This document shows positions 41,450 to 50,949 of a DNA stretch of 64,000 nt, piece after piece (the stretch's first letter is position 1; every line of letters begins with the position of its first letter). This stretch comes from Derxia gummosa DSM 723. GTDB lineage: Bacteria > Pseudomonadota > Gammaproteobacteria > Burkholderiales > Burkholderiaceae_E. The stretch is taken from positions 930,001 to 994,000 of the forward strand of contig NZ_AXWS01000007.1 of NCBI RefSeq assembly GCF_000482785.1, in the 5' to 3' direction. The notes beneath the pieces were generated by a model. It had not been told where the DNA came from and searched no databases. It saw only the letters and a list, made by a program, of their open reading frames with translations. Position numbers and translations under genes: made by a program.

Positions 41450-43270
41450 GTGCCCGATCACGCCCCCCTCGGCTATCTGCGCGAGACCCTGCTGTTTCTC
41501 GCGCTCGCCGGCATCCTCATCCCGCTGCTGCAACGCTGGCGCGTCAACCAGACCCTCGGCTTCATCGCCACCGGCGTGGTGGTCGGGCCGCACGGGCTCG
41601 GGCGCTTCGCGGCCAAGCTGCCGGCGCTCGGGCTGCTGAGCTTTCCGCACCCGGAGGCGGTGGGCGCGCTGGCCGAGCTGGGCGTGCTCTTCCTGATGTT
41701 CATGATCGGGCTGGAGCTGTCGGCCGAGCGGCTGTGGAGCCTGAGGCGCTGGGTGTTCGGCGGCGGCATCGCCCAGGTGGTGGCGAGCGCGGCGGCGATC
41801 GGCGGACTGGCCTGGCTGTTCGGCAATCCGCCGCGCGTGGCGCTGCTGCTCGGCTGCACGCTCGCGCTGTCGTCCACGGCGGTGGTGATGCAGTCGATGA
41901 CCGAGCGCCGCACCCTCGCCACGCCGCTCGGGCAGGCCGGCTTCTCGATCCTGATGCTGCAAGACCTCGCGGTGGTGCCGCTGCTCATCCTCGTGGGCGT
42001 GCTGGCCGACCTCGCGCCGGGCGCCGTGCAAGCGATTGCAGCGCCGGGCGGCGACGCCGGCTGGCTCTCGCCCGGCCTCGCCGCCGCGCTCGACAGCCTC
42101 GGCATGGCGCTGCTGCGCTCGACGCTGGCGCTCGCGCTGTTCGCGCTGCTCGGCCGGCGCGTGCTGCGGCCGGTGTTTCGCTCCTTCGCGCAGCAGCGTT
42201 CGCCCGACGCCTTCATGGCGCTGACGCTGCTGTGCACGCTCGGCAGCGCGGCGCTCACGGGCGCGCTCGGGCTGTCGCTCGCGCTCGGCGCCTTCCTCGC
42301 CGGGCTGCTGCTGGCCGAGACCGAGTTCCGCCACGAGGTGGAGGTGACGGTCGAGCCCTTTCGCGGGCTGCTGATGGGGCTGTTCTTCATGTCGGTCGGC
42401 ATGGGCATCGACCCGCTCGCGCTGCTGCGCGACCCGCTCTGGCTGCCGCTGTCGGTGCTCGGGCTGTTCGCGATCAAGGCGGTGGTGGTGGCGCTGGTGC
42501 TGCGCGCGGGCGGCCTCGACTGGGGCCGCGCGGCCGAGGGCGGGCTGCTGCTCGGCCAGGGCGGCGAGTTCGCGTTCATCGTCATCGGCGACGCGCTCGC
42601 GCGCGGCCTGCTCGACGAGAAGCTGAGCCAGTTCATGCTGCTCGTGGTGAGCCTGAGCCTGTTCGCCACGCCCTTCGCGGCGCGGCTGGGCGAGCGGCTG
42701 GCGCGGCTGTGGGACGCGCGCCGGGGCGCCGCCGACGAGCCGGCCGGCAACGTGGACGGCGCCGCGCCCGGCGCGATGGCCGGGCATGTGGTGATCGCCG
42801 GCTACGGACGCATCGGCCAGCTCGTCGCGCGCATGCTCGCGGGCCGCGAGGTGCCGTGGATTGCCGTCGAGAGCGACGCGCGCCGCGCCGCCACGCATCA
42901 CGCCGAGGGGCTGCCCGTGTACTACGGCAACGCGGCGCGCGCCGAGCTGCTCGGCAAGCTCGACGCCGCGCATGCGACCGCCATCGTCGTCACGATGGAC
43001 CAGCCCGCCGCCGCCCTGCACGCGGTGCGCGCCATGCGCGCCGCCTGCCCGCATGTGCCGATCTACGCCCGCTCGCACGACGCCGCGCATGCGGTGGAAC
43101 TGCGCCGCGCCGGCGCGACGGCGGTGGTGCCGGAGGCGCTGGAGGCGGGCTTGCAGATCGCGGCGCGGGTGCTGGACACGCTGGGTGTGGGGGAGGTAGA
43201 GACGGCGCGGCTGGTGGAGGTAGAGCGGGAGCGGGAGATGGGGGCGATTCAGGCGGGGCGGTCGTCCTAA
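41450..43270 (+). CDS. Kef-type monovalent cation:proton antiporter (CPA2) with RCK domain
   Basis: A 606-residue inner-membrane transporter. About 12 hydrophobic helices span residues 10-425, with GFIATGVVVGPHGLG and ALSSTAVVMQSMTERRTLATPLGQAGFSI... patterns typical of CPA2 antiporters; only parts are quoted here. A cytosolic TrkA-N/RCK domain starts near residue 445 (VVIAGYGRIGQLVARMLAG, the NAD-binding Rossmann motif). It resembles KefB/KefC/YbaL, which export K+ in exchange for H+. It starts with GTG at 41450. There is no KefF/KefG ancillary gene nearby, so glutathione gating is unproven. Confidence 0.88.
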   Translation: MPDHAPLGYLRETLLFLALAGILIPLLQRWRVNQTLGFIATGVVVGPHGLGRFAAKLPALGLLSFPHPEAVGALAELGVLFLMFMIGLELSAERLWSLRRWVFGGGIAQVVASAAAIGGLAWLFGNPPRVALLLGCTLALSSTAVVMQSMTERRTLATPLGQAGFSILMLQDLAVVPLLILVGVLADLAPGAVQAIAAPGGDAGWLSPGLAAALDSLGMALLRSTLALALFALLGRRVLRPVFRSFAQQRSPDAFMALTLLCTLGSAALTGALGLSLALGAFLAGLLLAETEFRHEVEVTVEPFRGLLMGLFFMSVGMGIDPLALLRDPLWLPLSVLGLFAIKAVVVALVLRAGGLDWGRAAEGGLLLGQGGEFAFIVIGDALARGLLDEKLSQFMLLVVSLSLFATPFAARLGERLARLWDARRGAADEPAGNVDGAAPGAMAGHVVIAGYGRIGQLVARMLAGREVPWIAVESDARRAATHHAEGLPVYYGNAARAELLGKLDAAHATAIVVTMDQPAAALHAVRAMRAACPHVPIYARSHDAAHAVELRRAGATAVVPEALEAGLQIAARVLDTLGVGEVETARLVEVEREREMGAIQAGRSS

Positions 43271-43410
43271 GCGTGACCGGCGAAGCGGTGCTGCCCGCCC
43301 TGAAGTCGTGTCGCGTGAGAGCGGCTTGAATCCGCGCCTGTCATTGCCTTCCGGAGAAAGCGGTGGCTCGGGCGCCACTGATGAATGAATCGATCATTTG
43401 CCCGGCAATC

Positions 43411-43905
43411 TCAAATCAACCAGTCCGCCCCCAGCGCAATCCCCACATACCGCAGCGCCTTCCCCACCGCGATCCACCCCGCCGCCGCCCAAGCATCCAC
43501 CTTCAGCCACCCGGCCACGATCACCAGCAGATCGCCAATCCACGGCACCCATGCAAAGAACAGCAGCTTCGCCCCGAGCGCCTCGAACCAGGCCACATGC
43601 CGGTCGAACTGCGGCGGGTGCGGCACGCGCTTGCCGACGCGGCCGAGCCAGTAGGTCGTGAGGCTGCCGAGCGTGTTGGCCACCGTCGCCACCGCGATCG
43701 CGAGCCAGAACTCATGCGGCCGCGCGGCGATCACCGCGAGCAGCACTGCCTCGCTCGCCAGCGGCACGAGGCTGGCCGCGACAAAGGCCGCCAACGCGAG
43801 CGCGACCAGGCCCTGCTGCGGCACCGCGAGCCACTCGAGCAACCAGTGCAGCAGGTCGTCGGCACTTGGCAGCAGGTCGGTGACGGACGAGAGGGAATCG
43901 AACAT
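43411..43905 (-). CDS. YqaA-like DedA/SNARE-associated membrane protein
   Basis: A 164-residue protein with four or five hydrophobic stretches. ASLVPLASEAVLLAVIAA, VANTLGSLTTYWLGR and FFAWVPWIGDLLVIVAGWLK carry the conserved pattern of the small DedA-like YqaA family (VTT domain), thought to act in lipid or membrane homeostasis. The ATG at 43903-43905 (MFDSLSSV) is chosen, as the upstream in-frame part is arginine-rich. It is convergent with the Kef-type gene and divergent from ilvA. Confidence 0.85.
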   Translation of the reverse strand: MFDSLSSVTDLLPSADDLLHWLLEWLAVPQQGLVALALAAFVAASLVPLASEAVLLAVIAARPHEFWLAIAVATVANTLGSLTTYWLGRVGKRVPHPPQFDRHVAWFEALGAKLLFFAWVPWIGDLLVIVAGWLKVDAWAAAGWIAVGKALRYVGIALGADWLI

Positions 43906-44108
43906 GGCGACGCGGCGGACAGACAAAGGGCCGCCAGCATAGGCGCGTCCGGCGCGGCACCCGCCGGCCCGCTCCACCCCGGCGGCTATACTCGCCACCC
44001 CTTTCAGCAGCCCGGCGCGACCCTCCCGCCGGCGCGTCAGGCGGCCCGCGCGGGCATTGCCGCGAAGGCCGCCGCATCGCCCGTCCGAGGTCGTCGCGCA
44101 TTGCCACC

Positions 44109-45629
44109 ATGCCCCGCGACTACCTGCGCAAGATCCTCACCGCCCGCGTCTATGACGTGGCCAACGAAACCCAGCTCGACGCGGCGCCCGGCATTTCGCA
44201 GCGCATCGGCAACCGGGTTCTGCTCAAGCGCGAGGATCTCCAGCCGGTGTTCAGCTTCAAGCTGCGCGGCGCCTACAACAAGATGGCCCATTGCACGCCC
44301 GAGCAGCTCGAGCGCGGCGTGATCGCCGCGAGCGCCGGCAACCATGCCCAGGGCGTCGCGCTCGGCGCCGCGCGCCTCGGCTGCAAGGCAGTGATCGTGA
44401 TGCCCACCACCACGCCGCAGGTGAAGGTGGACGCGGTGCGCGCCCACGGCGGCAAGAGCGTGCAGATCGTGCTGCACGGCACCTCGTACAGCGACGCCGC
44501 GCTGCATGCGAGCGAGCTTGAGAAGCAGCACGGATACACCTTCATCCATCCCTTCGACGATCCCTACGTCATCGCCGGCCAGGGCACGGTCGCCATGGAA
44601 ATCCTGCGCCAGCACCAGGCGCCAATCCACGCGGTGTTCGTCGCCATCGGCGGCGGCGGCCTCATCTCGGGCGTCGCGGCCTACATCAAGCAGGTGCGGC
44701 CCGACATCAAGGTGATCGGCGTGCAGACGGTGGACAGCGACGCGATGACGCGCAGCGTCAAGGCCGGCAAGCGGGTGACGCTGGCCGACGTGGGCCTGTT
44801 CAGCGACGGCACGGCGGTCAAGCTCGTGGGCAAGGAAACCTTCCGGCTGTGCCGCGAGCTGGTGGACGACTACGTGCTGTGCGACACCGACGAGGTCTGC
44901 GCCGCGATCAAGGATGTGTTCATGGACACGCGCAGCGTGGTCGAGCCGGCCGGCGCGCTCGCGCTCGCGGGCCTGAAGAAGTACGCCAAGGCCCACGGCC
45001 TGAAGGACGAGACGCTGGTGGCGATCGCCTGCGGCGCCAACATGAACTTCGCGCGGCTGCGCTTCGTGGCCGAGCGCACCGAGATCGGCGAGGCGCGCGA
45101 GGCGCTGTTCGCGGTGTCGATCCCCGAGGAGCGCGGCAGCTTCAAGCGCTTCTGCGAACTGGTCGGCACGCGCAGCGTGACCGAGTTCAACTACCGCATC
45201 AGCGACGAGAAGACGGCCCATGTGTTCGTCGGCATGTCCACTGCCAACGCGGGCGAGAACGAGAAGATCGCCGCCAACTTCGCCAAGCACGGCTATGCGA
45301 CGGTGGACCTGTCGCACGACGAGATGGCGGCGGATCACATCCGCCACATGGTCGGCGGCAAGAGCGCGCTGGCGGCGGGCGAGCTGATCTACAGCTTCGT
45401 GTTCCCGGAGCGGCCGGGCGCGCTCATGAACTTCCTGACGAGCATGGCGCCGGGCTGGAACATCAGCATGTTCCATTACCGCAACCAGGGCGCCGACTAC
45501 TCGCGCGTGCTGGTGGGCTTGCAGGTGCCGAAGGGCGAGCGCAAGGCGTTCAAGGCCTTTCTCGCGGGGCTGGGCTATCCGTACAGCGACGAGACGGAGA
45601 ATCCGGCGTACCGGCTGTTCCTCGGCTGA
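44109..45629 (+). CDS. ilvA: biosynthetic threonine ammonia-lyase
   Basis: A 506-residue PLP enzyme that makes 2-oxobutyrate from threonine for isoleucine synthesis. The PLP lysine is in VFSFKLRGAYNKM, with SAGNHAQGVALGAA and the glycine-rich phosphate-binding loop AIGGGGLISGVAAYI. Two C-terminal ACT-like regulatory domains (about 325-505, with RPGALMNFLTSM) allow isoleucine feedback control, as in E. coli IlvA. A TATACT hexamer at 43987-43992 may be its -10. It is followed 56 nt later by rlpA. Confidence 0.96.
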   Translation: MPRDYLRKILTARVYDVANETQLDAAPGISQRIGNRVLLKREDLQPVFSFKLRGAYNKMAHCTPEQLERGVIAASAGNHAQGVALGAARLGCKAVIVMPTTTPQVKVDAVRAHGGKSVQIVLHGTSYSDAALHASELEKQHGYTFIHPFDDPYVIAGQGTVAMEILRQHQAPIHAVFVAIGGGGLISGVAAYIKQVRPDIKVIGVQTVDSDAMTRSVKAGKRVTLADVGLFSDGTAVKLVGKETFRLCRELVDDYVLCDTDEVCAAIKDVFMDTRSVVEPAGALALAGLKKYAKAHGLKDETLVAIACGANMNFARLRFVAERTEIGEAREALFAVSIPEERGSFKRFCELVGTRSVTEFNYRISDEKTAHVFVGMSTANAGENEKIAANFAKHGYATVDLSHDEMAADHIRHMVGGKSALAAGELIYSFVFPERPGALMNFLTSMAPGWNISMFHYRNQGADYSRVLVGLQVPKGERKAFKAFLAGLGYPYSDETENPAYRLFLG

Positions 45630-45685
45630 AAGGGCGCGCGGCTGGCATACAGTTGGCGCGTCCCCGCTCCGCCCGAGGTCCGGTC

Positions 45686-46990
45686 ATGCCCAAGCCGCCC
45701 GCCCCGCCGTTCTTCACTGCCCGCGCCGTCAGCGGCATCGGCGCCCGCGCCAGCCTTGGCACGCGTGCCAGCGCCAGCCTCGGCATCCGTGCCAGCGCCG
45801 GCGCCACGCGCCTGCCCGCATTGCTGGCGCTCGCCGCCGCCATCGCCCTCGCCGGCTGCTCGACCGCGCCGAAGTCATCCTCGGGCGGCGGCTGGTCGAG
45901 CGGCATGAAGCGCGGCGGCGGCGACTACCGCAAGGACGGCCCGAGCGACGCCAGCCTCGCCGAGCTGGCCGCCCTGCCCGATCCGCTGCCGGCGGTCGAG
46001 CCGCTCAAGACCGGCACGATGAAGCCCTACACCGTCATGGGCCGCGACTACCGGCCGATGACAACGCTTGCACCGTATTCGGAGGAAGGCGTGGCGAGCT
46101 GGTACGGCCGGCAGTTCCACGGCCTGCCGACGGCCTCGGGCGAGACCTACGACATGCATGCGCTGACGGCCGCGCACACCACGCTGCCGATCCCGTCCTG
46201 GGCGCGCGTGACCAATCTGCGCAACGGCCGCAGCACCATCCTGCGCATCAACGATCGCGGCCCGTTCAAGGATGACCGCCTGCTCGACCTGAGCTATGCG
46301 GCGGCGGCCAAGCTGGACGTGGTGCGCACCGGATCGGCGCCGGTGCGCGTCGAGCTGCTGCTGCCGGCCGAGATCGCGCGCATCCGCGAGGAGCGCGCCG
46401 CCGATCCCCAGCTCGCCTTCGGTGGCGGGCAGCGCGCGCCACTGCCGGTGGCGAGCCGGGCCCCCGCCGTGGCGCGCGACGCCGACGATGGCCGGGCCGC
46501 GACCCGCACTGCCCGCAACACCGACAACCCCGGTGCCACCGACGATGGCCGCATCACACGCATCGCGGCGACGCCGGCCGTGCCCGTCGCCGCCAGCGCG
46601 CGCGGCGGTCCGGACGGCGATGTGCCGAGCGTCGCACCGGCGGTCGGCCAGCCGATGGGGGGCGACGAGATCGCCGTCATCGCCCTGCCCGCCGTCGTGC
46701 CCGCGCCGGCCCCGGCCGAGGGCACGACACGCGCCGACTTCCCGCGCGATCCGGCCGCGAGCACCTGGCTCCAGCTCGGCGCCTTCAGCTCGCGCGAGAA
46801 CGCCGAGGCAGCGCGCAGCCGCGCCCTGCCCCGGCTCGGCGCGCTGGGCGAGCGCACCCGCGTCGTGCAGCTCGGCCGGCTCTACCGCGTGCATGTCGGC
46901 CCCTTCGCCAGCAAGGAGGACGCCGGCGCCGCGCGCGAGCAGCTCGCCTCGATGCTGGGCGAGCGGCCGGTGATCGTCGATCTGCCCTGA
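45686..46990 (+). CDS. rlpA: RlpA-like septal ring lipoprotein with SPOR domain
   Basis: A 434-residue outer-membrane lipoprotein that in P. aeruginosa is a lytic transglycosylase for denuded glycan. The start at 45686 gives a long N-terminus with GIGARASLGTRASASLGIRA-type short repeats before the hydrophobic signal and lipobox (ALAGC, about residue 58). The double-psi beta-barrel domain (about 135-225) has GVASWYGRQFHGLPTASGE and RINDRGPFKDDRLLDLSYAA. A disordered linker then leads to a C-terminal SPOR domain (WLQLGAFSSRENAEAARSRA, about 355-434) for septal binding. Confidence 0.93.
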   Translation: MPKPPAPPFFTARAVSGIGARASLGTRASASLGIRASAGATRLPALLALAAAIALAGCSTAPKSSSGGGWSSGMKRGGGDYRKDGPSDASLAELAALPDPLPAVEPLKTGTMKPYTVMGRDYRPMTTLAPYSEEGVASWYGRQFHGLPTASGETYDMHALTAAHTTLPIPSWARVTNLRNGRSTILRINDRGPFKDDRLLDLSYAAAAKLDVVRTGSAPVRVELLLPAEIARIREERAADPQLAFGGGQRAPLPVASRAPAVARDADDGRAATRTARNTDNPGATDDGRITRIAATPAVPVAASARGGPDGDVPSVAPAVGQPMGGDEIAVIALPAVVPAPAPAEGTTRADFPRDPAASTWLQLGAFSSRENAEAARSRALPRLGALGERTRVVQLGRLYRVHVGPFASKEDAGAAREQLASMLGERPVIVDLP

Positions 46991-47077
46991 GCCGGATGAC
47001 GCCGCCCGACCGGGGCGGCGACGGATTGCGGCGCCCGTCATGCCGGCGCAGCCGGCAAGCGCGCCGAAGCGTGACGC

Positions 47078-48094
47078 TCAGCGCGCCGCGACCGCCTGGG
47101 CGCAGGCGTGCCAGCGCTGGGCCGGCCAGTCGCGCGCGGCGCGGTCGAGCGCCGGCTGGCTCGCGACGGCCAGATCGCGCACCTCGACGAAGCCGAGGCT
47201 CGACGCGCTCGGCCGCGCCGTCACCTTGATGCCCTTGATGCCGCGCCCGCCGAGCTGGGCCGCCTGGGTGTTGGCGCCATCGACGCTGCGGAACACGCCG
47301 AGCGAGATCGCGTTGCGGAAGGCCGCCGGCTCCTGCAACACGTAGAAATCCTCGACGCCGTGGGCGCGCAGATCGGCGGCGGCGCGGTCGAGCGCGGCCC
47401 GGTCGGCCTGGGGCGGGAGATGGACCAGCCAGGTCGTGGACTCGGGCTGGGTGCGCGAGCCGAGCTTGAGCCCCGGCTCGTTGCGCAGCCGCGCGAGCAG
47501 CTTGCCGGCATCGTCGGCGGGCAGCGGGCCGAATTCGGTGCAGGCGACGCGGGCGCCGGGCTGCATCGCGGGCGCGGCGGCGGGCTGGGCGGCCGGCGTG
47601 GCGCCATTGGCAGGAGGCGCGGCCCGCGGGCCAGCGGTCGGGTCGGCGGCAGTCTGGGCGGCGGTCTGCGGACCGGCCGACGGTGCCGACGCGCCGGCGG
47701 CCGGCATCGCGCCAGCCGGTTCCGAAGCCACCGGACCCGTCGCGGCGAGCGCGACCGTGCCCGCCGCCGGAACCACCGCACTCCCGGCCGCCGCCTGCCC
47801 CTCGGCCTGGCCGGGCTGCCGCGCCGAAGCCTGGGCGGAAGCCGCGCCGATCGCGGACCGTGGCTCGCCGCCGGGTTGTGCCGGCGCGTTCTCCGTGCCC
47901 GTCGGTGCCGTGCCCGGCGCCGCACCGGCCGGCGTCGGCACGCGGATCAGCTCCGGCGCCACCTGCTGCTCCATGCGCGCCGGTTCGCCGGCATTCGGAT
48001 GCATGCGATGCCAGACCTCGGCGCCGAACCAGCCTTGCGCGGCGCCGAACAGCAGCAGGTTCGCCGCGACAAGCAGCGCGACCACGGTCTTCAT
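47078..48094 (-). CDS. SPOR-domain protein linked to coaX-birA
   Basis: A 338-residue protein with an N-terminal membrane anchor (residues 3-22, VVALLVAANLLLFGAAQGWF). A Pro/Ala/Gly-rich disordered stretch occupies about 45-180, and a C-terminal SPOR-like domain lies near 185-330 with CTEFGPLPADDAGKLLARLR and VFRSVDGANTQAAQLGGRGI. It probably binds peptidoglycan at the division site. Its start codon overlaps the coaX stop by four bases (ATGA), so translation is coupled. The order birA-coaX-SPOR recurs in Burkholderiales. Confidence 0.88.
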   Translation of the reverse strand: MKTVVALLVAANLLLFGAAQGWFGAEVWHRMHPNAGEPARMEQQVAPELIRVPTPAGAAPGTAPTGTENAPAQPGGEPRSAIGAASAQASARQPGQAEGQAAAGSAVVPAAGTVALAATGPVASEPAGAMPAAGASAPSAGPQTAAQTAADPTAGPRAAPPANGATPAAQPAAAPAMQPGARVACTEFGPLPADDAGKLLARLRNEPGLKLGSRTQPESTTWLVHLPPQADRAALDRAAADLRAHGVEDFYVLQEPAAFRNAISLGVFRSVDGANTQAAQLGGRGIKGIKVTARPSASSLGFVEVRDLAVASQPALDRAARDWPAQRWHACAQAVAAR

Positions 48095-48909
48095 GCGGGC
48101 TCCCAGCCTTCGTCTTCGGCGCTGGCGGCGAGGCCGACCAGCACCAGGTCTTCATGGAATCGGGGGATGTCGGCGCCGGCCTCGGACGCGGGCGCGACCG
48201 GCTCGGCCGCGACCGCCAGCCCGAGCCGGCCGAGCAGCAGCGGCGCCGCGCCGCCCGAAATCACCAGCCGCGCCGCGCCGAAGCGCCGCCGCGCGATCTC
48301 GACCGTCTCGCGCACCGCGCCGGCCTGGGCGCGCGCGACGCCCTCGGCGATGGCGGCTTCGGTCGTGTCCGGAATCTCGACCAGCGCCGCGCCGGGCGCG
48401 ACACGCGGCAGGCGCGCGGTGTCGGTGGCGAGCGCCGCCAGCATCGAATCGACGCCGGGCAGGATCAGGCCGCCGAGGTAGTCATGCGCCGGCGACACGG
48501 TGTCGATGGTGGTCGCGGTGCCGAAGCAGGCGACCACGAGCGCGCCGTCGCCATAGAGCCGGCGCGCGCCGATCGCGGCCGCGAAGCGGTCGGCGCCGAG
48601 CGTGGGCGCGGCATAGCGGTTGGCCAGCCCGCCGGCCGCCGGGCGCGGCACGAAGCGCCGCACCGGCGCGCCGCCGGCCGCCGCGCGCAGCGCCTGTTCG
48701 AGCGCGGTCGTGACCGCCTCGCCGGCGACGCTCGAAAACACCACCTCGCTCAGCGCCGCCGCGCCGGGCAGCGTCGCGCGCAGCGAGGCGACAAGCGCCT
48801 CGGCCGTGCCGGCGCCCTGGGCCAGCCAGCGGCCGGGCGCGGCACCCGATTCGCGCAGCGCCCACTTGACGCGCGTGTTGCCGACATCGACGGCGAGGAT
48901 GGTCTTCAT
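48091..48909 (-). CDS. coaX: type III pantothenate kinase
   Basis: A 272-residue kinase for the first step of CoA synthesis. It has the N-terminal phosphate motif ILAVDVGNTRVKWAL, GADRFAAAIGARRLYGDGA and the second phosphate motif FGTATTIDTVS with the catalytic Asp region, then GGLILPGVDSMLAALATDTA. Type III enzymes need a monovalent cation and are not inhibited by CoA. It overlaps birA by four bases at 48906-48909 and the SPOR gene at its 3' end. CoaD is at 24.9 kb. Confidence 0.95.
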   Translation of the reverse strand: MKTILAVDVGNTRVKWALRESGAAPGRWLAQGAGTAEALVASLRATLPGAAALSEVVFSSVAGEAVTTALEQALRAAAGGAPVRRFVPRPAAGGLANRYAAPTLGADRFAAAIGARRLYGDGALVVACFGTATTIDTVSPAHDYLGGLILPGVDSMLAALATDTARLPRVAPGAALVEIPDTTEAAIAEGVARAQAGAVRETVEIARRRFGAARLVISGGAAPLLLGRLGLAVAAEPVAPASEAGADIPRFHEDLVLVGLAASAEDEGWEPA

Positions 48910-49727
48910 GTGTCGCTCCCGTCGCGCAGGCTGATCTCGCCGTGCTTCCACTCGGTTTCGCGGCCGTCGGCGCCGGTCACGCGCAGCGCGCCGCTCGCGG
49001 CGATGCCGGCGACCGCGCCGCGCGCGAGTTCGTTGCCGGCCGCGTCGGCCAGCCGCACCGGCCGGCCCTGCCAGGCGTGCAGCGCGTCGAACTCCGCCAC
49101 GCTCGGCCCGAAGCCTTCGCGCGCGAAGCGGCCGATGCGCGCCTCCAGCGCAGCCACCAGCGCGACGACCAGCGCCCGCGCGTCGACGGCGCGGCCCGCG
49201 AGCGTGGCGAGATCGCTGGCCGGCGGCGTCACCTCGGCCAGCGCCGCGTGCGGCGCGAGATTGAGGCCGATGCCCACGACCACCGCCGTCGCCTCCGGCC
49301 CGCGCGGCGCCGCCTCGACCAGGATGCCGCCGAGCTTGCGCCGCGCGCCGTCGACGATGTCGTTCGGCCACTTGAGCCGCGCCGCCGCGCCCTGGGCGGC
49401 GGCCGCGTCGGCCACCGCCAACCCACAGGCGAGCGTGAAGCCTTCGAGCGTGGCCGGCCCGCCGGGCCAGATCAGCCCGATCGACAGCGCCAGCGCCGCC
49501 CCCGGCGGCGCGACCCAGTGCCGGCCGAGCCGGCCGCGCCCGGCGTCCTGTTCGAGCGCGATGCGCAGCGCGCGCGGCGCCAGCGTGCCGGCGCGCGCGC
49601 GTTCGAGCAGATCGGAATTGGTGGAGCCGGTGCGGGCCACGACCTCGACCGCGTCGGCGGCGGCCCAGGCGGGCTGGTCGGGACAGGCGCGGGCCAGGGC
49701 GGCGGCGAGCGTGGCGGCGTCGAGCAT
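48906..49727 (-). CDS. birA: biotin--[acetyl-CoA-carboxylase] ligase
   Basis: A 273-residue enzyme that makes biotinyl-AMP and attaches biotin to AccB. Motifs are TGSTNSDLLERARAG, the biotinyl-AMP loop DAGRGRLGRHW, and RLKWPNDIVDGARRKLGGIL with the catalytic Lys. The C-terminal SH3-like domain has GRPVRLADAAGNELARGAVA. It lacks the N-terminal DNA-binding domain of E. coli BirA, so it is monofunctional and does not repress biotin genes. It is first in the birA-coaX-SPOR unit, divergent from a VanZ-like gene. Confidence 0.95.
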   Translation of the reverse strand: MLDAATLAAALARACPDQPAWAAADAVEVVARTGSTNSDLLERARAGTLAPRALRIALEQDAGRGRLGRHWVAPPGAALALSIGLIWPGGPATLEGFTLACGLAVADAAAAQGAAARLKWPNDIVDGARRKLGGILVEAAPRGPEATAVVVGIGLNLAPHAALAEVTPPASDLATLAGRAVDARALVVALVAALEARIGRFAREGFGPSVAEFDALHAWQGRPVRLADAAGNELARGAVAGIAASGALRVTGADGRETEWKHGEISLRDGSDT

Positions 49728-49767
49728 CGGGAGGAAAGGTGGGGAAACCGGCGCGATGTCCGGCCGA

Positions 49768-49773
49768 TAGAAT
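49768..49773 (+). promoter_or_regulatory. -10-like TAGAAT next to the VanZ-like start
   Basis: TAGAAT ends 8 nt before the ATG at 49782, again without a Shine-Dalgarno sequence, which is the same arrangement seen at tonB, mpl and rsmD. Confidence 0.35.
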
Positions 49774-49781
49774 CGCCCGCG

Positions 49782-50909
49782 ATGTTAGCCGACCCCCCTT
49801 CGCGCCCGACCCAATGGCAGCGCCAGCCGTCGCCGCTGGCCCGGCTCGGCTGCGCCGCGTGGATCGGCGTGGTGGTGTGGATCAGCCTCACGCCGTTCTC
49901 GGGCTGGCGCGACATCGGCATCGCGCCCTTCGACTTCCTGTTCGCGCCGCCGCCGCGCTACATCACCAGCCTCGACATCGCGAGCAACGTGGCCGGCTAT
50001 CTGCCGCTCGGCGCGCTGCTCGCGTGGTCGCTGCACCCGAGACTGCGCGGCGCGACGGCCGTCATCGTGGCCGCGCTGCTGTGCGCGCTGCTGTCGGGCG
50101 CGATGGAAGCGCTCCAGACCTGGCTGCCCAACCGCGTCTCGTCCAACCTCGACCTCGCCGCCAACGCGGCCGGCGGCCTGGCCGGCGCGCTGCTCGGCGC
50201 GGCGAGCGGCCCGGCGCTGCTCGACCGCAGCCGGCTGCGGCAATGGCGCAACCGCTGGTACGAACGCGATGCGGCGGTCGGACTGGTGATCGCCGGCCTC
50301 TGGCTGCTGGCCCAGATCCCGCCGCAGACCCTGCCCTTCGGCACCGGCCGGCTCGTCACGCCGGTGTTCGACGCGCTCGCGCTGTGGGCCGGCGAGCCGG
50401 TCGAGGGGCCGGAGTGGTGGACGCTGTCGGCCGGCAGCGCGATGGCCTTCGAGGCGGCGAGCGCGGCGACCGGTCTCGCGGTGGGCGTGCTGTTCGCGCT
50501 GCTGCCGATGCGCGCTCGCACGCCGGCCGCGCCGCGCCTGGCGGTCGGTTTCGTGGTGCTGCTTCTGGCGCTGGTGCTGCGCTGCGCCGGCGACGCGCTG
50601 ATGTTTTCCGGCGATGACTGGCTGGCCTGGATGACGCCGGGCGCGCGGCTCGGCTGCGTGGCGGGCGCGGGGCTGGCGCTGCTGGCCTCGCTGCTGCCGG
50701 CGGGCGGACGGCGGGCGGCGTTCTGGCTGCTGCTGGGCGCGAGCGTGGCGGTGGTGAACGTGGCGCCCGACAACCCCTATCTCGCGGCGACCTTCGCGAG
50801 CAGCCATGCGGCGGGCTGGCGCCATGTGCGCTCGCTGCTGGCGGCGCTGGCGCTGGCCTGGCCGGCGATGGCGATCGGCTGGCTCGGGCGGCGCGGCTCG
50901 GCCGGGTGA
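49782..50909 (+). CDS. VanZ-family integral membrane protein
   Basis: A 375-residue membrane protein with about 8-9 hydrophobic segments. The N-terminal VanZ-like region (about 25-150) has WISLTPFSGWRDIG, SLDIASNVAGYLPLGALL and MEALQTWLPNRVSSNLDLAANAAG, which fits the family pattern of E-x-x-Q, R/N and D-x-x-x-N residues. The second half has additional helices and no named domain. VanZ relates to teicoplanin resistance in Gram-positive bacteria, but its role here is unknown. The ATG at 49782 is chosen; the upstream open frame is antisense to birA. The structured repeats begin 41 nt after it. Confidence 0.85.
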   Translation: MLADPPSRPTQWQRQPSPLARLGCAAWIGVVVWISLTPFSGWRDIGIAPFDFLFAPPPRYITSLDIASNVAGYLPLGALLAWSLHPRLRGATAVIVAALLCALLSGAMEALQTWLPNRVSSNLDLAANAAGGLAGALLGAASGPALLDRSRLRQWRNRWYERDAAVGLVIAGLWLLAQIPPQTLPFGTGRLVTPVFDALALWAGEPVEGPEWWTLSAGSAMAFEAASAATGLAVGVLFALLPMRARTPAAPRLAVGFVVLLLALVLRCAGDALMFSGDDWLAWMTPGARLGCVAGAGLALLASLLPAGGRRAAFWLLLGASVAVVNVAPDNPYLAATFASSHAAGWRHVRSLLAALALAWPAMAIGWLGRRGSAG

Positions 50910-50949
50910 TCGAAGCGGCGGCCGTATTGGGCGGCTTGGCTCTGGAAGC

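Noticed and set aside
41261-43378. 705-codon minus-strand open frame
   Set aside because: Antisense to the Kef-type antiporter; arginine/histidine/glutamine-rich low complexity.
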